A stretch of DNA of 64,000 nt from Moniliophthora roreri (GCA_001466705.2 LATX02000217.1:62001-126000), one strand, 5' to 3'. Counted from the first letter of the stretch, positions 12,050-25,000 are shown. A program made the numbers and translations. The notes: a model not told the origin generated them from the letters alone.

Positions 12050-14174
12050 TTGGCCCCTCTAGTAATCCCTCATTTCTGTAATACCTTTCTGGACACTGCA
12101 TGTAAATGCAACACTTCCGGTAATGAACCCATCGCTGCTCTTCGCAGCCTCGGCAGACCGCGACTAGCACTCAAGGATACTTCACCTAATCTTTACCGTC
12201 GACTAGAAGCCATAATCATCCTTGCATACGACATCGAGTAGCAATCACTTCATGACCATAGGTTAACCCTCATCAAGCAGAACTGGGATCTGTGTCTCGC
12301 ACCATGGATCCAGTTCTTTTTCGAAGCTCTGCCAGAGGTCGAATTTGCATTCGGACACGACAGGTACCTTCCTGACAAATTCCTTTTCACTCTTTCGACC
12401 GTACTCCACTGTCCGGCACCGTGTGGCGAGAGTGAAGATGTGGAGCTTGAAGGTCCTCCGAGAACCTCTCTCAACTCAATATCGCTCTGGAAACGTTGCT
12501 GGTACTGGGCCAAAACCTTCGGCCAGAAGAACATCAGAAGCAAACCTTGGAATATATCAAGAAACAATGGGCAACATGTATCGACTATTGGGTCAAATTC
12601 TTTTTCGAAGAGTTTGCTCTTGCTGATGCTGTTGAAGAGTCAAAGATCGACCTCGTGGACAAGGTCTTTTTCACTCTCCCCCTCCTACTTCGCTACCCCG
12701 AAAGGTGCAACGAGAACTATCGCGCGGAGAAAGCTGAGCCGAAGCGCAAAGCTCCATACCTCTCGAGCTATGTCTCGAGAGTATGGATGAAGCTCATAGA
12801 TTCTGCACATTGGACCTTTGGCAGCTGGTCTGCCATATTCAATGATGCCTGCTCGTTAGACATGCGGGGCGCCATCTCAAGCGCTAGTGCGCCCGAACGT
12901 GGCATTGTCGACATCAGCATTCCCTATTTTCAACGCGTAATCCAGAATGTAAATGCATTGGATCCATCGAAGATGGCCACGTTCACGGCGACAATGGATA
13001 TCTTTTCAACCTGTTTCGGAACAGGTGCCCCGCTCAATGTTCCCTTTCTTCAGAAAGGCGGTGCGACACTCCTCGTGCATCTCCTCAGCGCTCTATGCTC
13101 GCCACCGAAAGCACTAAAGGGCGTCATTTTGGCTCGGAGAGGTTCAAGGATCTCCTTCGCTATGCGTCATGCACGGCATATTTCATTCTAATGTGCTTGT
13201 CCGGCGTGTTGGGGACTCCAGATGCATTGGATGCCGGTTTGATCTCAATCTTATTCAAAGCCAAGGCTTATGTCGACGATTCCGGGAGCCAACTGGAACC
13301 AGAGCAAACTTTATGGTTTCAGTTTGCGTCGATACTGAATCAGCTTTCGCTCTTTCTGATGTATCCATCTGTTTTGCGCCGCTTTTCAAAGTGGACTCGC
13401 ATCATTAACTCGTCGGATTTGGCGTTACACATGCGAATGGCGGGGACGTTTTGGGAAAGTTGGGTACAATGTCAACGCAAGGAAAAGGAACTTAACGACA
13501 CACTCGAAGCTGTAAAACTTGGAGATACGATGTGTTGCTATGCTCAAGTACGTGTCGTGACTGTTGTACTCGATATCTTAAGCCAACTTCTGATTTCCAG
13601 CGCCCAAACAAAACAAAGCAACCTGAATGCTCAGAGGCTCGGATAGGCTTTGTGAAGTACAGACGCTGTTCTTCTTGCCCCAACATCATATATTGCTCTG
13701 ATAGCTGCGCAAAGAGCGCGTGGAAGTCTCAGCATAGATCGCGGTGCGATAATATCAGTCGTGCCCTGAAAGGTGAACCTCATTGCCCTGACTCCTCGGT
13801 CCTGCTGACGATGTGTAGCTGGCCGACGGCCTCCGACGCAGGTTGAGAGGACGTTTTTCAGGATGATACTCCCGGTCTTCACATTGGAATTTCATCGACT
13901 CGATATCCTCAAATATCTGCAAGAATTCGTTACCCGCCCGGTGGCCCGAGAGCTAGATAGGAGCGACAACAACGCAGAAACTGACCGGGAGGTCATTTTC
14001 CTCAACTTCTCAGACCTGGAACAACCCGAATATTCCGTAAAATGTCTCTCTACTCGCCATATCAGTGATCTCAGAGCTGACTCGGGCCTGTCAAAGAAAC
14101 AGGCTGACGAATTCATGGCCGCTGTTGCGGAAATGCCAGAAGCTCATCGTAGCGTTCCTCCCCTGATCCAGTAA
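12050..14174 (+). pseudogene. MYND-finger paralogue, frameshifted and internally duplicated
   Basis: This copy aligns by eye with the intact neighbour but is broken. A first N-terminal piece (12050-12420) carries an in-frame TAG at about 12238. The same N-terminal region then starts again at about 12430 (compare LIKQNWDLCLAPWIQFFFEA with YIKKQWATCIDYWVKFFFEE), so the 5' part is duplicated in tandem. A one-base frame change occurs at about 13090-13120. The MYND finger is preserved after an intron (13549-13601): YRRCSSCPNIIYCSDSCAKS, then WKSQHRSRC. A further intron (about 13771-13841) leads to a C-terminal exon ending at 14174. A shorter product from the ATG at 12496 cannot be excluded, but the frame break at 13.1 kb would still truncate it. 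Confidence 0.75.
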
Positions 14175-14328
14175 AGCCGAATACTATAGTGCCTGTTTCA
14201 CTCTGTGGATTTGCCCCAAAATGTGTTCTGGTGCTTTCATTTTGGATGTATATAGTACTAGTTTATGCTAAATGACACAAAGTTGAGATACAATGTTACA
14301 AGAGATATTGTAGCTAACAGGATAGTCA

Positions 14329-16262
14329 CTATCTTTTTCTGGCAAACTCCAGGATCGGATATACATATTCGCCCGAGCCTTTTGTATCAGGGAAGAAAGG
14401 GAGTATTTGAATCCCGGTCTCCATTTCGCATATGCTCTGCCCACAAGGTATTAACGATGTACCTCTTGCCTTTAAGTCTTTCATCTTTCAGCACTTCGTC
14501 AATATGTTGAATGGTTCGGCGCATCGATGAGTATAGATCGTCCTCGGCCGTGATGTCAGAGAAATTGAGTACGACAATTCCTCCTTTGCAGAAAAGGCTC
14601 CTCCTGACGAGATCGCGGTGTACTGCTTGCAGGGGAAGTCAGATAGGCTGGTGGCGTAAACTTGTGGAGTTCGTTATAGATAGCCTGACCGTGTTTGCTG
14701 AAGTACTCGGTGACCAACTGAAGCAAGAATGCGCTGTCTCTATCTGAGGGGTAGTAATCACCATCTGGTTGGAGGAGGTGTGTTAGATACACGTGCCACA
14801 TACGTACAGGGGAAATTGTTACCTTTTCGCGCTTGAGTCCATTCTTCGCACTTCTTTCGATGCCCGGCTTCATCTTTCCAATGCCTTTCGGCGCAGTGAC
14901 GAGAACAGTACATGCCAGCCTGACAAAGAGAGCAGCGAAGGAAGCCATGGAACGTTTCGGCTATCTCGTGAGGTTTCGACTTCTTTAGATATCTTAGTGT
15001 GCGCTAAGCACTGATCTAATTATGAGCAAAATCGTTCTAGACGGGACGGGATACGCACGTTAGGATAACTGCAAGCAGAGTAACCTAGGTCGGCTGGATC
15101 CTTTAGGCGATCGTTCAAAGGCCGTAAATCCTCCACCCTCCTTTTACACATCTCCCAGCTCGCCCAGAAGGGCCCCGTTTGTCCATGAACAACTCCTCTA
15201 GCCCTGCATTAACAACGCGATCCATAGCCTTGCGGAACCGTCGTAATAGATCAGGGTACACCGTATACAGCGAAACCAGCTTCAGCAGCTTGGTACAATC
15301 TAGCCATAGATGGTTCACATCTACATTATCGCTCCCGGGAGGATACAACCTCCCGATCTTGAATAGGGAAGTAACCATTCCGGACTCCAAAGCGGCCGAT
15401 ATCCCCAGAATGCGATTCGACGTAGCCAGAAGGATGTGGACCACGCAGCCAATGATCTTGGTTACAGCGTGGAATATTGGGCGTCGAACAAGGGTGCTGA
15501 GAAGATTAACAAAGCTTTCATGCCGCCCGAGGCTACGAAAGACGAATGTAACGCTGATGAAACGACACTAGCAAGAATGCAGTGCAGCATTCCTGAATTC
15601 CAATGAAAGTGTTTCTCGTCAGCTTGGCGAGCTTGGATGCGTTGATTGAAAGCGTTGATGAACTTTATGAAGCTCTTCGCAACCTCTTTCAACTCATCGG
15701 GATGCCGGCGGTACGCCTCGTCGAGGAGACCCTTGTGACGACCGGAGTCGAGCATTGTCGTAAGCAGCCGACCCCAATGTCCCAGTGACCAATGCATCAC
15801 GCGGAGAAGTTTGAGCCAAAATTTGGTAGCGGAAGGTGGTAGATATGGGACTATCTGTGCGAGGTGCTTGATCTCTGATTCTCGTGTTTCGTCGCATCGA
15901 GTCGGGTACGTGACAACCAATGGTATGACGTATAGAATCTTGTCGACGATGAGAGGATAAGGTGGAGTGAACGACTCTTGTTCGGCCAAGTTCAGAAAGA
16001 ACTTCACCCAAGGCCCGATCCAAGGATCCCAATTCGTTTTAATGAGGGTGACGCTTTCAGAGAGCTTGGCTGGTGATAACATTGCTTGACCAAGAATCGC
16101 CAAGGCCGCCAAAGCCACGTCACTTTTCTCGTCGCCCAGGGTCACTGGTGGACGAGCAAGCTGACGCAGCGCATCGATGGCTTTTTGAGCGGAGGGAAAA
16201 CGATACCCGGCTTCATGAGCATAGTCGGTAGGATTGAAGTTATTGCTGTTCTCGTCCTCCAT
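14329..16262 (-). pseudogene. MYND-finger paralogue on the opposite strand, multiply frameshifted
   Basis: The start MEDENSNNF at 16262 matches MDGLNSNNF of the intact copy; an in-frame ATG lies at 16274. The helical N-terminal region is open to about 15500. The frame then changes at about 15505 (one base missing near GGMKALL), at about 15170, at about 14610 and at about 14395. The MYND finger itself is well preserved (RCSLCQAGMYCSRHCAERHW, then HRKKC). The end, FFPDTKGSGEYVYP, parallels the intact copy. Long flanking genes of similar coding size (adenylate-forming reductase, GMC, P450s) show no frameshifts, so poor sequence quality is an unlikely cause. Confidence 0.8.
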
Positions 16263-16274
16263 TCTGTCTATCAA

Positions 16275-17391
16275 AGGTTATCTGAAAATCGCATAATAAC
16301 ATTAAACATTTGGTAGCGCGATGTAGCACGAGAGACGCACGACTATGGATTTTCCAACTCGAGCAGTAAACCTCAACTTGAATGTTTGAACGGCTTTGCT
16401 ACCTGAAAAATATAGGGTCATAAAAAATAGACTGAAGGTTTCGTTTAGAACTCACTACTAGAGGACCGTAGGATTTGAGGCGAAAGCCGATGAAAGTCGA
16501 CGTCGAAAATGAACTTCCATCACGAGGTCGACGCGAATCCCTTGCTGCTCAGTGATTTCCATGACCACCATGGCTTCTCCTCGGCCGCTGTCCTAGGTGG
16601 TCATCTGGTCGAGACCGATGACGCACCAGCTCGTGGCGTTCTCCTGAGTTGGGTGATTCATCACTCTCGCCCAGTTTCCGGCATTCCGTGTCGGTTTCCG
16701 ACATCGAGCCCAGGCTGCATGTTCAGAGCCTCAGATAGCTGACCGGGAGGCTAGAGCCTCTCACTCACCTCAGAGGTCACCTTCAGGCTTCAGCTGAACG
16801 AATCTTGAAAATGGCTTCTCCTCAGCCGCTGACAGCCGTCCTAGGTGGCTCTCTGGCTCAACGAGAATGACAATCTGCTACAAAATGTTTCCGAGAATGA
16901 GGATTCACGAGTAGAAACGATGAGCCAATCATAGATCTTTGGTGCACTACATTGAGAAGTGTATTCGACTGGGGGCGACCTGCGAGATACTGTGTTTTGA
17001 GAATAGATTCGAACGAGGCATGATAATACAGCCTGGAGGACCCGGGTTCACGAACATGAAAGCCCAGGTGAAAGAACGTTTCGACCTCCTGGTACTACAC
17101 TACGTACAATAGACGCAAGTACATTTACAGGTGCTAGTCATCCGTCGCCTGTGGTATAGCTAACCTCCCACTGTAACATCAGATTGACCTCCCATTCTTC
17201 CCTAGGACACTGACGTCTACATTGGCACCATCAGCGCCATCCCACACCACAAATATCCCTTCAGCAACTTAATTTCTGGGTCCAGCGCACGTTGCCGCAA
17301 CAGAAGCAGCAGGATTGCTGGCGGTAGTCGCTGCCACCGCAAGTTCCTGACTCGGATAAGTCAACGAAGGGTTGACCAAGTTGACGAGAAT
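16275..17391. other. Intergenic with an imperfect direct repeat
   Basis: No gene seen. The block beginning atggcttctcctcggccgct at about 16570 recurs at about 16812 with small changes and a 7-bp insertion. Between them lies an inverted repeat, gaggct-ag-agcctc (about 16747-16760). Confidence 0.45.
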
Positions 17392-18036
17392 TTACGAGTG
17401 TTCTGGGACTGGTATCTGATCAACTATCTTGAGGAGCAGTGTCGCTTTCACCTTGGTATTACCACCATAAGTTGTTGAGTATAAACGTAACTTTCTGGTA
17501 AAACCTGGAAGTGACGGTTTTCTTCGATGTTGAATGGTAGGTGATTCGAATGAGGGGGACCATGCTAAATTGCATATGAGTCATCAAGTATGGCTGAGAG
17601 GACAGAATAACTCACCCTAGTAATGCTTCAAAGTGCTCCTTCGGGCTGACAAACGGTATATCGGTGTTCACAGTAAAACTGCCATCGACATAGATACTAG
17701 GGAAGAACGTGTATTCGGAGTCATTGTGAATGTTGGCCTGTCTTCGTGTTATGCACAGGAGGAACATAAAAATCTCTGAATACTCACGTTACTTGAGATA
17801 GACTCGTTTATCGACCTCGGGAATGGAGAAATGTATTGTGAGAGCATGCAGTTCCAGCGAAGCAATAGTGAAACTGCATTCTCCTGACCCTGACACAATG
17901 TTGACCATGCCGGGAATCTTGAGAGTAGCCGTGATACTACCCTGAGGACAGACGGCGAAAGATTGGTGCTCCATCACTGAGGGTTGGAGTTCGACACCGG
18001 GCAAGGTTGGTTTGTGGACTGTTGCTGTTGTTTGGG
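17392..18036 (-). CDS. Unrecognised protein, 3' exons of a small multi-exon gene
   Basis: Three exons on the minus strand join in one frame: about 18036-17793, 17741-17616 and 17494-17392, ending in TAA. The protein is rich in beta-forming stretches (for example GECSFTIASLELHALTIHF and SIYVDGSFTVNTDIPF) and has no signal I can name. The 5' end is uncertain: the first exon seems to begin after an acceptor at about 18037, and I did not find a secure start exon upstream. The good splice sites and long in-frame readings favour a real gene. Function unknown. Confidence 0.45.
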
Positions 18037-18460
18037 CTGAGCGAAGATCGCACCGCCGGTGTTAGAATTTGCACTGCTAAAATGCTAACTGTGCCGTATC
18101 CTAGAGCTTGTGGCGGCCGATGAGGCTTAATATTCCATGATTACAGGGTAAACAGATGCATACCGAATAGAAATGGACTAGCAGCATCTAGGGCCAATGA
18201 ACATTTCATGACTGTCGTAGGTGAAACAAATCAATTCGGGGACCGACTGATTGGATCGTAAAAGAACCCTATTACCTCTCCCGTAGCTCGAGTGATGACG
18301 GTCTTGCATACAGTATCTACACGCTTGTCACTGCATGCAGTATTAACACTTATCGTACGCAGCTTTCCATGCTACACCAAAGACACCTGGAGTAAACAAA
18401 TCCATATCAGTTTTCGTGCACATTGATAGTAAGTTAAAACCTGTCCCACACACCTTCCCT

Positions 18461-19235
18461 TCATTGCTTTTCCAATGTGAGCAGCTTCTCGTCCAACTGT
18501 GCTGCTGTGAACTCGTAGTAATTGAGTACAGACACATGTTTACCGTGACGGGTGTGCTGTGGGTCAACCGCGCCAGCGAGTTCTTGGTACACCGTGCAGC
18601 TTCCAAGTTGCGTTTTCTTTAACAGAACCTTATCGAGTAGAGGCGTGTTGGTGAGGGTTTGAGACTGGGGGCGTTCCTCTTCCTTCAAATTGACATCGTG
18701 GCCTTCAGCCCTATAACCGAATTACCAATTGTATGAAGTGTAATACAATATAGCAACGCACCTAAGAGAATCTTTTATCTTTATCTATTACAGTTGGAAA
18801 ACCTCTGATTTCGACTATGGTCCTGCTCGAGGCTAATACAGATCAACCGTAGACACCTTACTCTCTGAGACTAAGAGTTTGACGGTATAGGGGTATAGAT
18901 ATTGTGAATGGTGCTGTGGTAGGCTTTGTGGGCTTCTACAGTCATTTTTTGGGATCCTGAAGAAGAAACGGTCCGCTGGCCAGCTGGCCAGCTTAAGAGT
19001 AAGGAGATGATAAGCATCTGCTAAAGAATGACTCACTAGCTCTGGACTCAGAAGGCTGAAACTATAGAAGCAGCTCCGTGAGACCTTGACCATGGCCAGC
19101 TTTCAGTTACTTCAGTAAGTTACCGAGTTATCAATCAAAGGAAAAAATGACGCACCCGAATGTCGCCACGCGACTTCTGACCATCGCAACTTAGATACCT
19201 CGGGACAAGTATTGGAGAAATTTCTCATCCTCCAT
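18461..19235 (-). CDS. Possible small multi-exon gene, unrecognised
   Basis: The best-supported piece is a terminal exon at 18710-18461 (about 82 codons after an acceptor ttatag, ending in TGA) with mixed charged and polar composition. Upstream on the same strand are short open pieces with plausible GT and AG sites (ATG at 19235 with MEDEKFLQYLSR; another around 19093). I could not assemble a consistent full reading frame. Treat this as a hint of a gene, not a model. Confidence 0.25.
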
Positions 19236-19622
19236 AAACCCTGAATTTGAAAGTCGAAACAGCTTGATATCATATAGGAAGCAAGGTTATTGTGGTGGTT
19301 TTTGTCCAAGGATTGATTCCGAATCCCACGCCTAAGTTGGGGGCTTACTACATCTCATCACCAAGTACGGTGCATACTTCGGAAGAATTCTGCATGACGC
19401 ATCGCAGTGACGCTCATCAAGTAAATTTGTGCACGTCAATCGCAACCTGCAGGAGTTAGCACGTCTCTCGCGGCCAACAACCTTTCAATTGAACGGGTAC
19501 TTTTTCATCATGCTTGTCACTCAACAATGCCAGCCGTTATTTATCCTTATACATCTTTTAGGATGAGAAATCGCAGGAATCGCTTATAACAGTTAAATTT
19601 TTCAAATGGGGTGTCTTCCTCG
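19236..19622. other. Intergenic, divergent promoter region
   Basis: No gene seen. Contains the presumed promoter of the P450 gene that starts at 19623. Confidence 0.4.
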
Positions 19623-22002
19623 ATGCCTTCCCCAATGCCTTCCCTCATCACTGATGTTATAGCTAGTCTCGCTTGTTTTGCAATTCTTAATGCATTGATC
19701 TTGCGGGCTCGCGCCTCCAAACTTCCTCTACCCCCTGGTATACCGGGATTTCCGCTCATTGGAAACATACTACAAATCCCCATCTCTGACGAACCCGAGG
19801 TTTTCCGACGGTGGGGTGAGCAATATGGTGTGTCCAAGAAATACGTCTCTGTGTCGAAACTCACCAAGGTTTCCAGCATCTGGCTCCGGGCTCATACACC
19901 TCAATATGGTCGGTCACTCCGTTATCATTATCAACAGTGCCAAAGTGGCCTCGGACCTGCTGGATAAGCGATCCAGAATCTACTCTAGTCGGTGGGCAAG
20001 ATGCACGAATAGTCTTTTCCCTTCTCATAGTACTTTTTCTTTTTTTAAAGGCCACCGACGCCGATGCTCTGTGATCTAATGGGTTGGGACTGGAACTTTG
20101 GACTACAGCCTTATGGTGCGTTCTCATGGTGCTTTCCCTGATCCGTGTATCTCAACGTTCAACCTGGTCTGTCCGAAGGGGATAAATGGTGAGTTCCAAG
20201 GAAATTTGGCGGACTTCTGTCTCACGTTGGCTGTTCGCAGGCGTACTCGCCGACGAATTTTTCTTCAATCCTTCAACCCGAATGCCGCGCAGCAATTTCG
20301 GCCTCAGGAAATCAAAGCTACACATTTTCTCCTCGGCCGTCTCTTGGATAATCCAGAAGCTTTCATTGTTCATCTACGACAGTGAGAACTAGTGTTACAC
20401 TCTAGTCGCTCGCATGTCAATTGATTGTTTATAAAGCCACGCCGCTGAGGTTATCATGTCTATTGCGTACGGAATTGCAATTGAACCTCACGACGATCCA
20501 TACGTCAGTCTTGCCGAGCATGCTACCAAACCTGCGATGGATGCCATGGTTCCAGGCGCATTTCTCGTGGTATGTATACCACTCTGATCATCCTAGCACC
20601 TCTCACTTGTCTCAAACGCCAGGATGCGCTTCCCTGTCTGAAATACATTCCTTCTTGGATGCCCGGAGCCGGGTTCAAAAGGAAAGCGCGAGAATGGAAG
20701 AATCTTTCTTTGAGGTCTGCTAACGAGCCTTTTCCAGCCGGAAAGCAAATGATAGTTGGTATCGTTGTCCCCCACAGTCCCAGCGAACTCATGCTACATT
20801 TGACAGGAATCTGGCGAATTTATCCCTTCGTTCATCTCATTGGCTCTGGGGAATATTGATGGTAACATCCATGAGTCCGAACGTCAAGAGAAGGAAAAGC
20901 TGGTGCGCGACGCTGCTGGAGCCATGTATATCGGTAAGTACCTCTCCTTCGCCGCTAAATTCAGCTCGCTGACCCGTCTGATTTCTTTGCGCTCAGCTGG
21001 TGCAGATACCGTGAGGTCCCCTCGCCCTGCCACGCAATAGCCTCTTCAGCTGACTATCATTTTTCAGACAGTTGCAGCCATAGCATCGTTTATATTCGCT
21101 ATGTTGGCTGCTCCGGAAGCGCAGCGCAAAGCTCAGGAGGAGCTTGATCGTGTGGTTCGGCCTGGACAGTTACCGTCATTTGACAACGAGAAATCTTTGC
21201 CATACGTCACAGCTGTGGTATGGGAGTCGCTCAGGTGGAAGAATGTCGCCCCGCTTGGTGCATTTTATAGTCTTGAAATAATGATTGTTCAATGTTTCAC
21301 TGATTTTCATTGCGTCTATTCCCCGGCATGAATAGCTGTTCCGCATTACCTGGAGGAAGAAGACGAATATAATGGATATCGGATCCCAAAACATGCTATC
21401 GTGGTCGGGAACGTATGGTGAGTGGATTTGCTTAATATCTCCAGGCAAAAGATTCGAATACTGGTTTCAATAGGGCTATCCTTCACGACGAGGTGGGTCA
21501 TCTTAGCCCGAGTAGTGTCTTTGCAGAATGCCTGACTTGATCAATAGAGCCTATATCCCGAACCCTTCGCATTCAAACCGGAGCGATACCTCAAGAAGTT
21601 GAACGATGTGGTGCAGATCAATGAAACAGTCAAAGATCCTACTTTCGCTGCTTTTGGTTTTGGACCAAGGTGAGGAAAAAAAAAATTCCCAGTTTAGAGG
21701 TCAAGTCGCGCACCCTATATTCCAGGATCTGTCCTGGCCGTCATATGGCATACTCATCGGTGTGGATAGCAATTGCGTCTATCCTCAAAACCTTTGATAT
21801 ATCGAAGGCTGCCGATGACCACGGTAATGTCATTGAGCCTGTATATAAACCGCAGAGCCCCATTATTGCGTACGTGCTTCGTCGTTCGCTCTTGATGGAG
21901 TATGCTCAAAATGTCTGTAGCACGCCGTTGCCGTTCAAATGTTCAATCAAGCCTAGATCTAAAGAGGCGGAGGAGCTGGTCATCTCAAATGCACGCCTTT
22001 GA
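19623..22002 (+). CDS. Cytochrome P450 monooxygenase, 15 exons (complete)
   Basis: Fifteen exons sum to 1,581 nt, a 526-residue P450. Boundaries: 19623-19827, 19877-19991, 20051-20115, 20179-20188, 20241-20381, 20437-20569, 20623-20754, 20807-20933, 20997-21010, 21068-21257, 21336-21417, 21474-21492, 21548-21669, 21726-21869, 21921-22002. It has an N-terminal anchor, the hinge LPLPPGIPGFPLIGN, a C-helix segment (GDKWRTRRR), the I-helix AGADTT at about 310-315, ExxR at 367-370 (ESLR), PERY and the haem loop FGFGPRICPGRH with Cys454 as ligand. All are intact. The start is the first ATG in frame with the anchor. The look is that of the large basidiomycete group often labelled O-methylsterigmatocystin-oxidoreductase-like; the real substrate is unknown. 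Exons of 10, 14 and 19 nt are unusual but required by the frame. Confidence 0.93.
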
Positions 22003-25000
22003 TAGTCAAGGAAATTGAATAGGTCATGTTGGATATGAATGAAACGAATCTGTGACAACTTGAATCATAGTGTAAGCTGAACTATTCGTATTTCGCTGAA
22101 TTACAATTCGCCTACCTTGGATTTGTTTAATAAGAGGGAGTATCTAATAGCTGAGTCCCTCTATCACGGCCTTGCGGCTCTAAGCCAATGTTCAGGACCG
22201 GTGGTAATAGACCTGCGTTAATATCTGCCAATATATCAAAACCCAATTGCCTCTGCTATGCAAGATGACACATGCAGGCAGCCATTACGCTTGTTCCGCA
22301 TCCGACGCCCATTTAAAAGCACATCCTGAACGCATAACACCATAGTAAATTCACAGTACCACGAACGCAAACAACGTGTCGCGCCACCACGGTTTGACAG
22401 GATGTTTGAGGGTAGTAACTGGTGTAGTGCATGTACTAAACTTGGATCAGCGTGCCGCGATCTGCTTCTCTTCTCTGAGTGCGGGTAGATGTGAAAGGTA
22501 ATCTTTTCTGTTCGTGTATCACTATTTCTACTTCTAGAACCCGCCAGCGTGCCGTCCCCGAGCACATAACCAGAGCGCCGGCGCAAGAGCCATTTCACTG
22601 CAGCTATCGATTGCGTGCTCGTTCGTTGGGGCTGCGGTAGTCTCATAACGTTAGAAATTATGTGGAGAATGGAGGAGCTGGATCAATCACGAGCGCGTTG
22701 ATATGATATGATATGATATGATATGATCAACTGGTAAAGGTAGGACGGCAACTTGAAACGCCGTGAACTGAATGAACCTATGTACATCCACCTCTTGCTT
22801 ATCCAAGACACACTGCCATTGAGACATGTATGTCGAGGAACATCAACTTTGGGAAGACTGAAGCGGAGCGTGGACAGACTGATATCGATTAAAATGCAAA
22901 TCCCTTAATACGAGCGCCAGCGCGAAAGATGTAAGATGTTTATCTATGTTCTTTGATTGTGCGCTCGTTCAATGTCAAATTTCGGTGCCGCTCTGCGGAA
23001 GATATGGTAACATCCGACGTATTTGCGCTACGACAGTCGAGGACGCTGGGGTAGTGATGGACAGGTGGAGGTAGGTAGGCTCACTCACAGATAACTAAAG
23101 CGCTCCCACGCTTCGTGTATCGTATTGATACATTGCTCCGTCACCTGTGGTGTTATGTATTGCAAAATGGATACACTGTTACCAATCAAAACGCGGATCT
23201 CCCCGCACATATCCTGAGCGCCAGCACAGGAGAATGTTCACCGAGTCGATAACCTCCACTTTCGGGCCTTCGGTGCCGTTGCCGATATATTCTCACTGCA
23301 CAGCTATGCGGAGCTATTCTGGAATACGTTAACATATTGATAGACAGGGTGAAGGGAAAGTACTCATAGATAGGCACACTCGTGGCCAATCTTGGTCTGT
23401 CGTATCCACGATAGGCGCATAGGTAGAAGCTTTGCTGTGGAGGTTAGTAGGCCTACGGTGTCACGGTCATGGGCGCCCAATGTTCCTGATCAAAGCGCAG
23501 ATACATCGCAAGAAGGAAGGGATGTCTCACCACGCGCTCTTCCGCCAAGCTTCACGGTTCTCTCTGCTGTATTTACCTGTGACCTGATCACGTTCACAAT
23601 GGAGAATGAATGGAGTGGTCTGACCCAGTCGGGCACATTAGCGGGTGATGAACAAGGTGATAACAGCGCTCACCGCCGTTTTAAGTGGTCGCCTGTAAAT
23701 TTGCACTCGACCAGTTTGCATATTAGTGCACAGGTATTAGTGTAATAGCCGTAGAAAAAAAAGCAAGTGAGCCAACCTCGCATGGCGCTCAGCCATTTCC
23801 CGCACCTTGTTTTGGTATTGCGATATATAGCTCAAATGCCTCGGATTTAGTTGAAGCTCGAAGTCTAGAAGATGCGGCTGATTTTATGATTGCACGGGTT
23901 CTTGATGACTTGACGGGGGAAAAGCTTCATTTACTGTCTATACTTCTCTCCTACCAGCGGGAGATGTTGCACCAAACCCGTCCACCACCTGTCAAGTTTT
24001 TGGCGCTGCGTGATATTCACAGCAATGTGGAGAATAGAATGATTTGCGCTGGACAAACACGTTAGCATCTTGAGACAAGTGGAGGTAGTGGCAAGATACT
24101 CAGAACGGTAGGCGCCAAGATCTCTCATGTCTCGAAATGTATCACAAAGTGCGGCTGAAACTGGCGTTGAGATATACGACTCGAAAGAAAAAACTCTATC
24201 AACGGCAGAAGTGGGAGTACTTCAATAGGAGCTGAGGTAGACTGTCGAGGACGATGAAATCTCATCATGCCGTGAGGGCTCAGGAAGCCAAGACTGGAAG
24301 AAGGTTCGCTTACCATCACTATCCTCTTCTACATACAAGAGAAGCGAGACGCCACAGCGCTCGCTAGTTGACTTCCGGTACTGCATGACGTTCACAGTTA
24401 CGTGGAGAATGCTGTAGCTCGTTGGTGTACTGATAGACGGGCTAAGATAAGTATTGAGACACTCGCGGATCGACGCCAGCCTCAAAATGAGCCTGCGTCT
24501 CAGGAAGCTAGCGTCTTTTTGCGGTCGAAACGGGTGTTGAGGTGCATAGCTTGAAGATACCATCAACAGCGAGCGGGAAGGACAGCTTTGGCATGTTCTG
24601 GGGTGGAGCGATGTCATCGTATAATATCATGAACCTCAGGAATCTATTGTGGACAGGAATACCCACGTACTGTTTCAAATTTCAACGATCAAACGATGGA
24701 TAGTGCAAATCCATCACTGTAGCTGATGACAGCGTGGCTTGTTAAGAGCCAAACGTCCAATAACTTGAAGAGTTACAACAAACAATTTAGGTCTCGCCTT
24801 CCGGAGGAAGTTCGACGATTGCGTGCCTCTGTCGACTCTGACACGGTGATAGACGGAAATTCCTAGACTCCAAGGCGACAAATGGTCCTTGTCAGATAAT
24901 TCCAATCATAACTTCCTGCATCATTCACTGAGCACAGGTTGAGGAATCGAGCTTACGCCGACATACCCGTTACAATCATCAGGTCTCCGACTTCAGCGAT

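Noticed and set aside
12496..13191. Functional shortened MYND protein from the ATG at 12496
   Set aside because: The frame ends before the zinc finger because of the frame change at about 13.1 kb, and the start lies inside the homologous region.
23147..23745. Open frames in the gene-poor stretch as coding genes
   Set aside because: Short, without recognisable character, and within the diverged repeat units.
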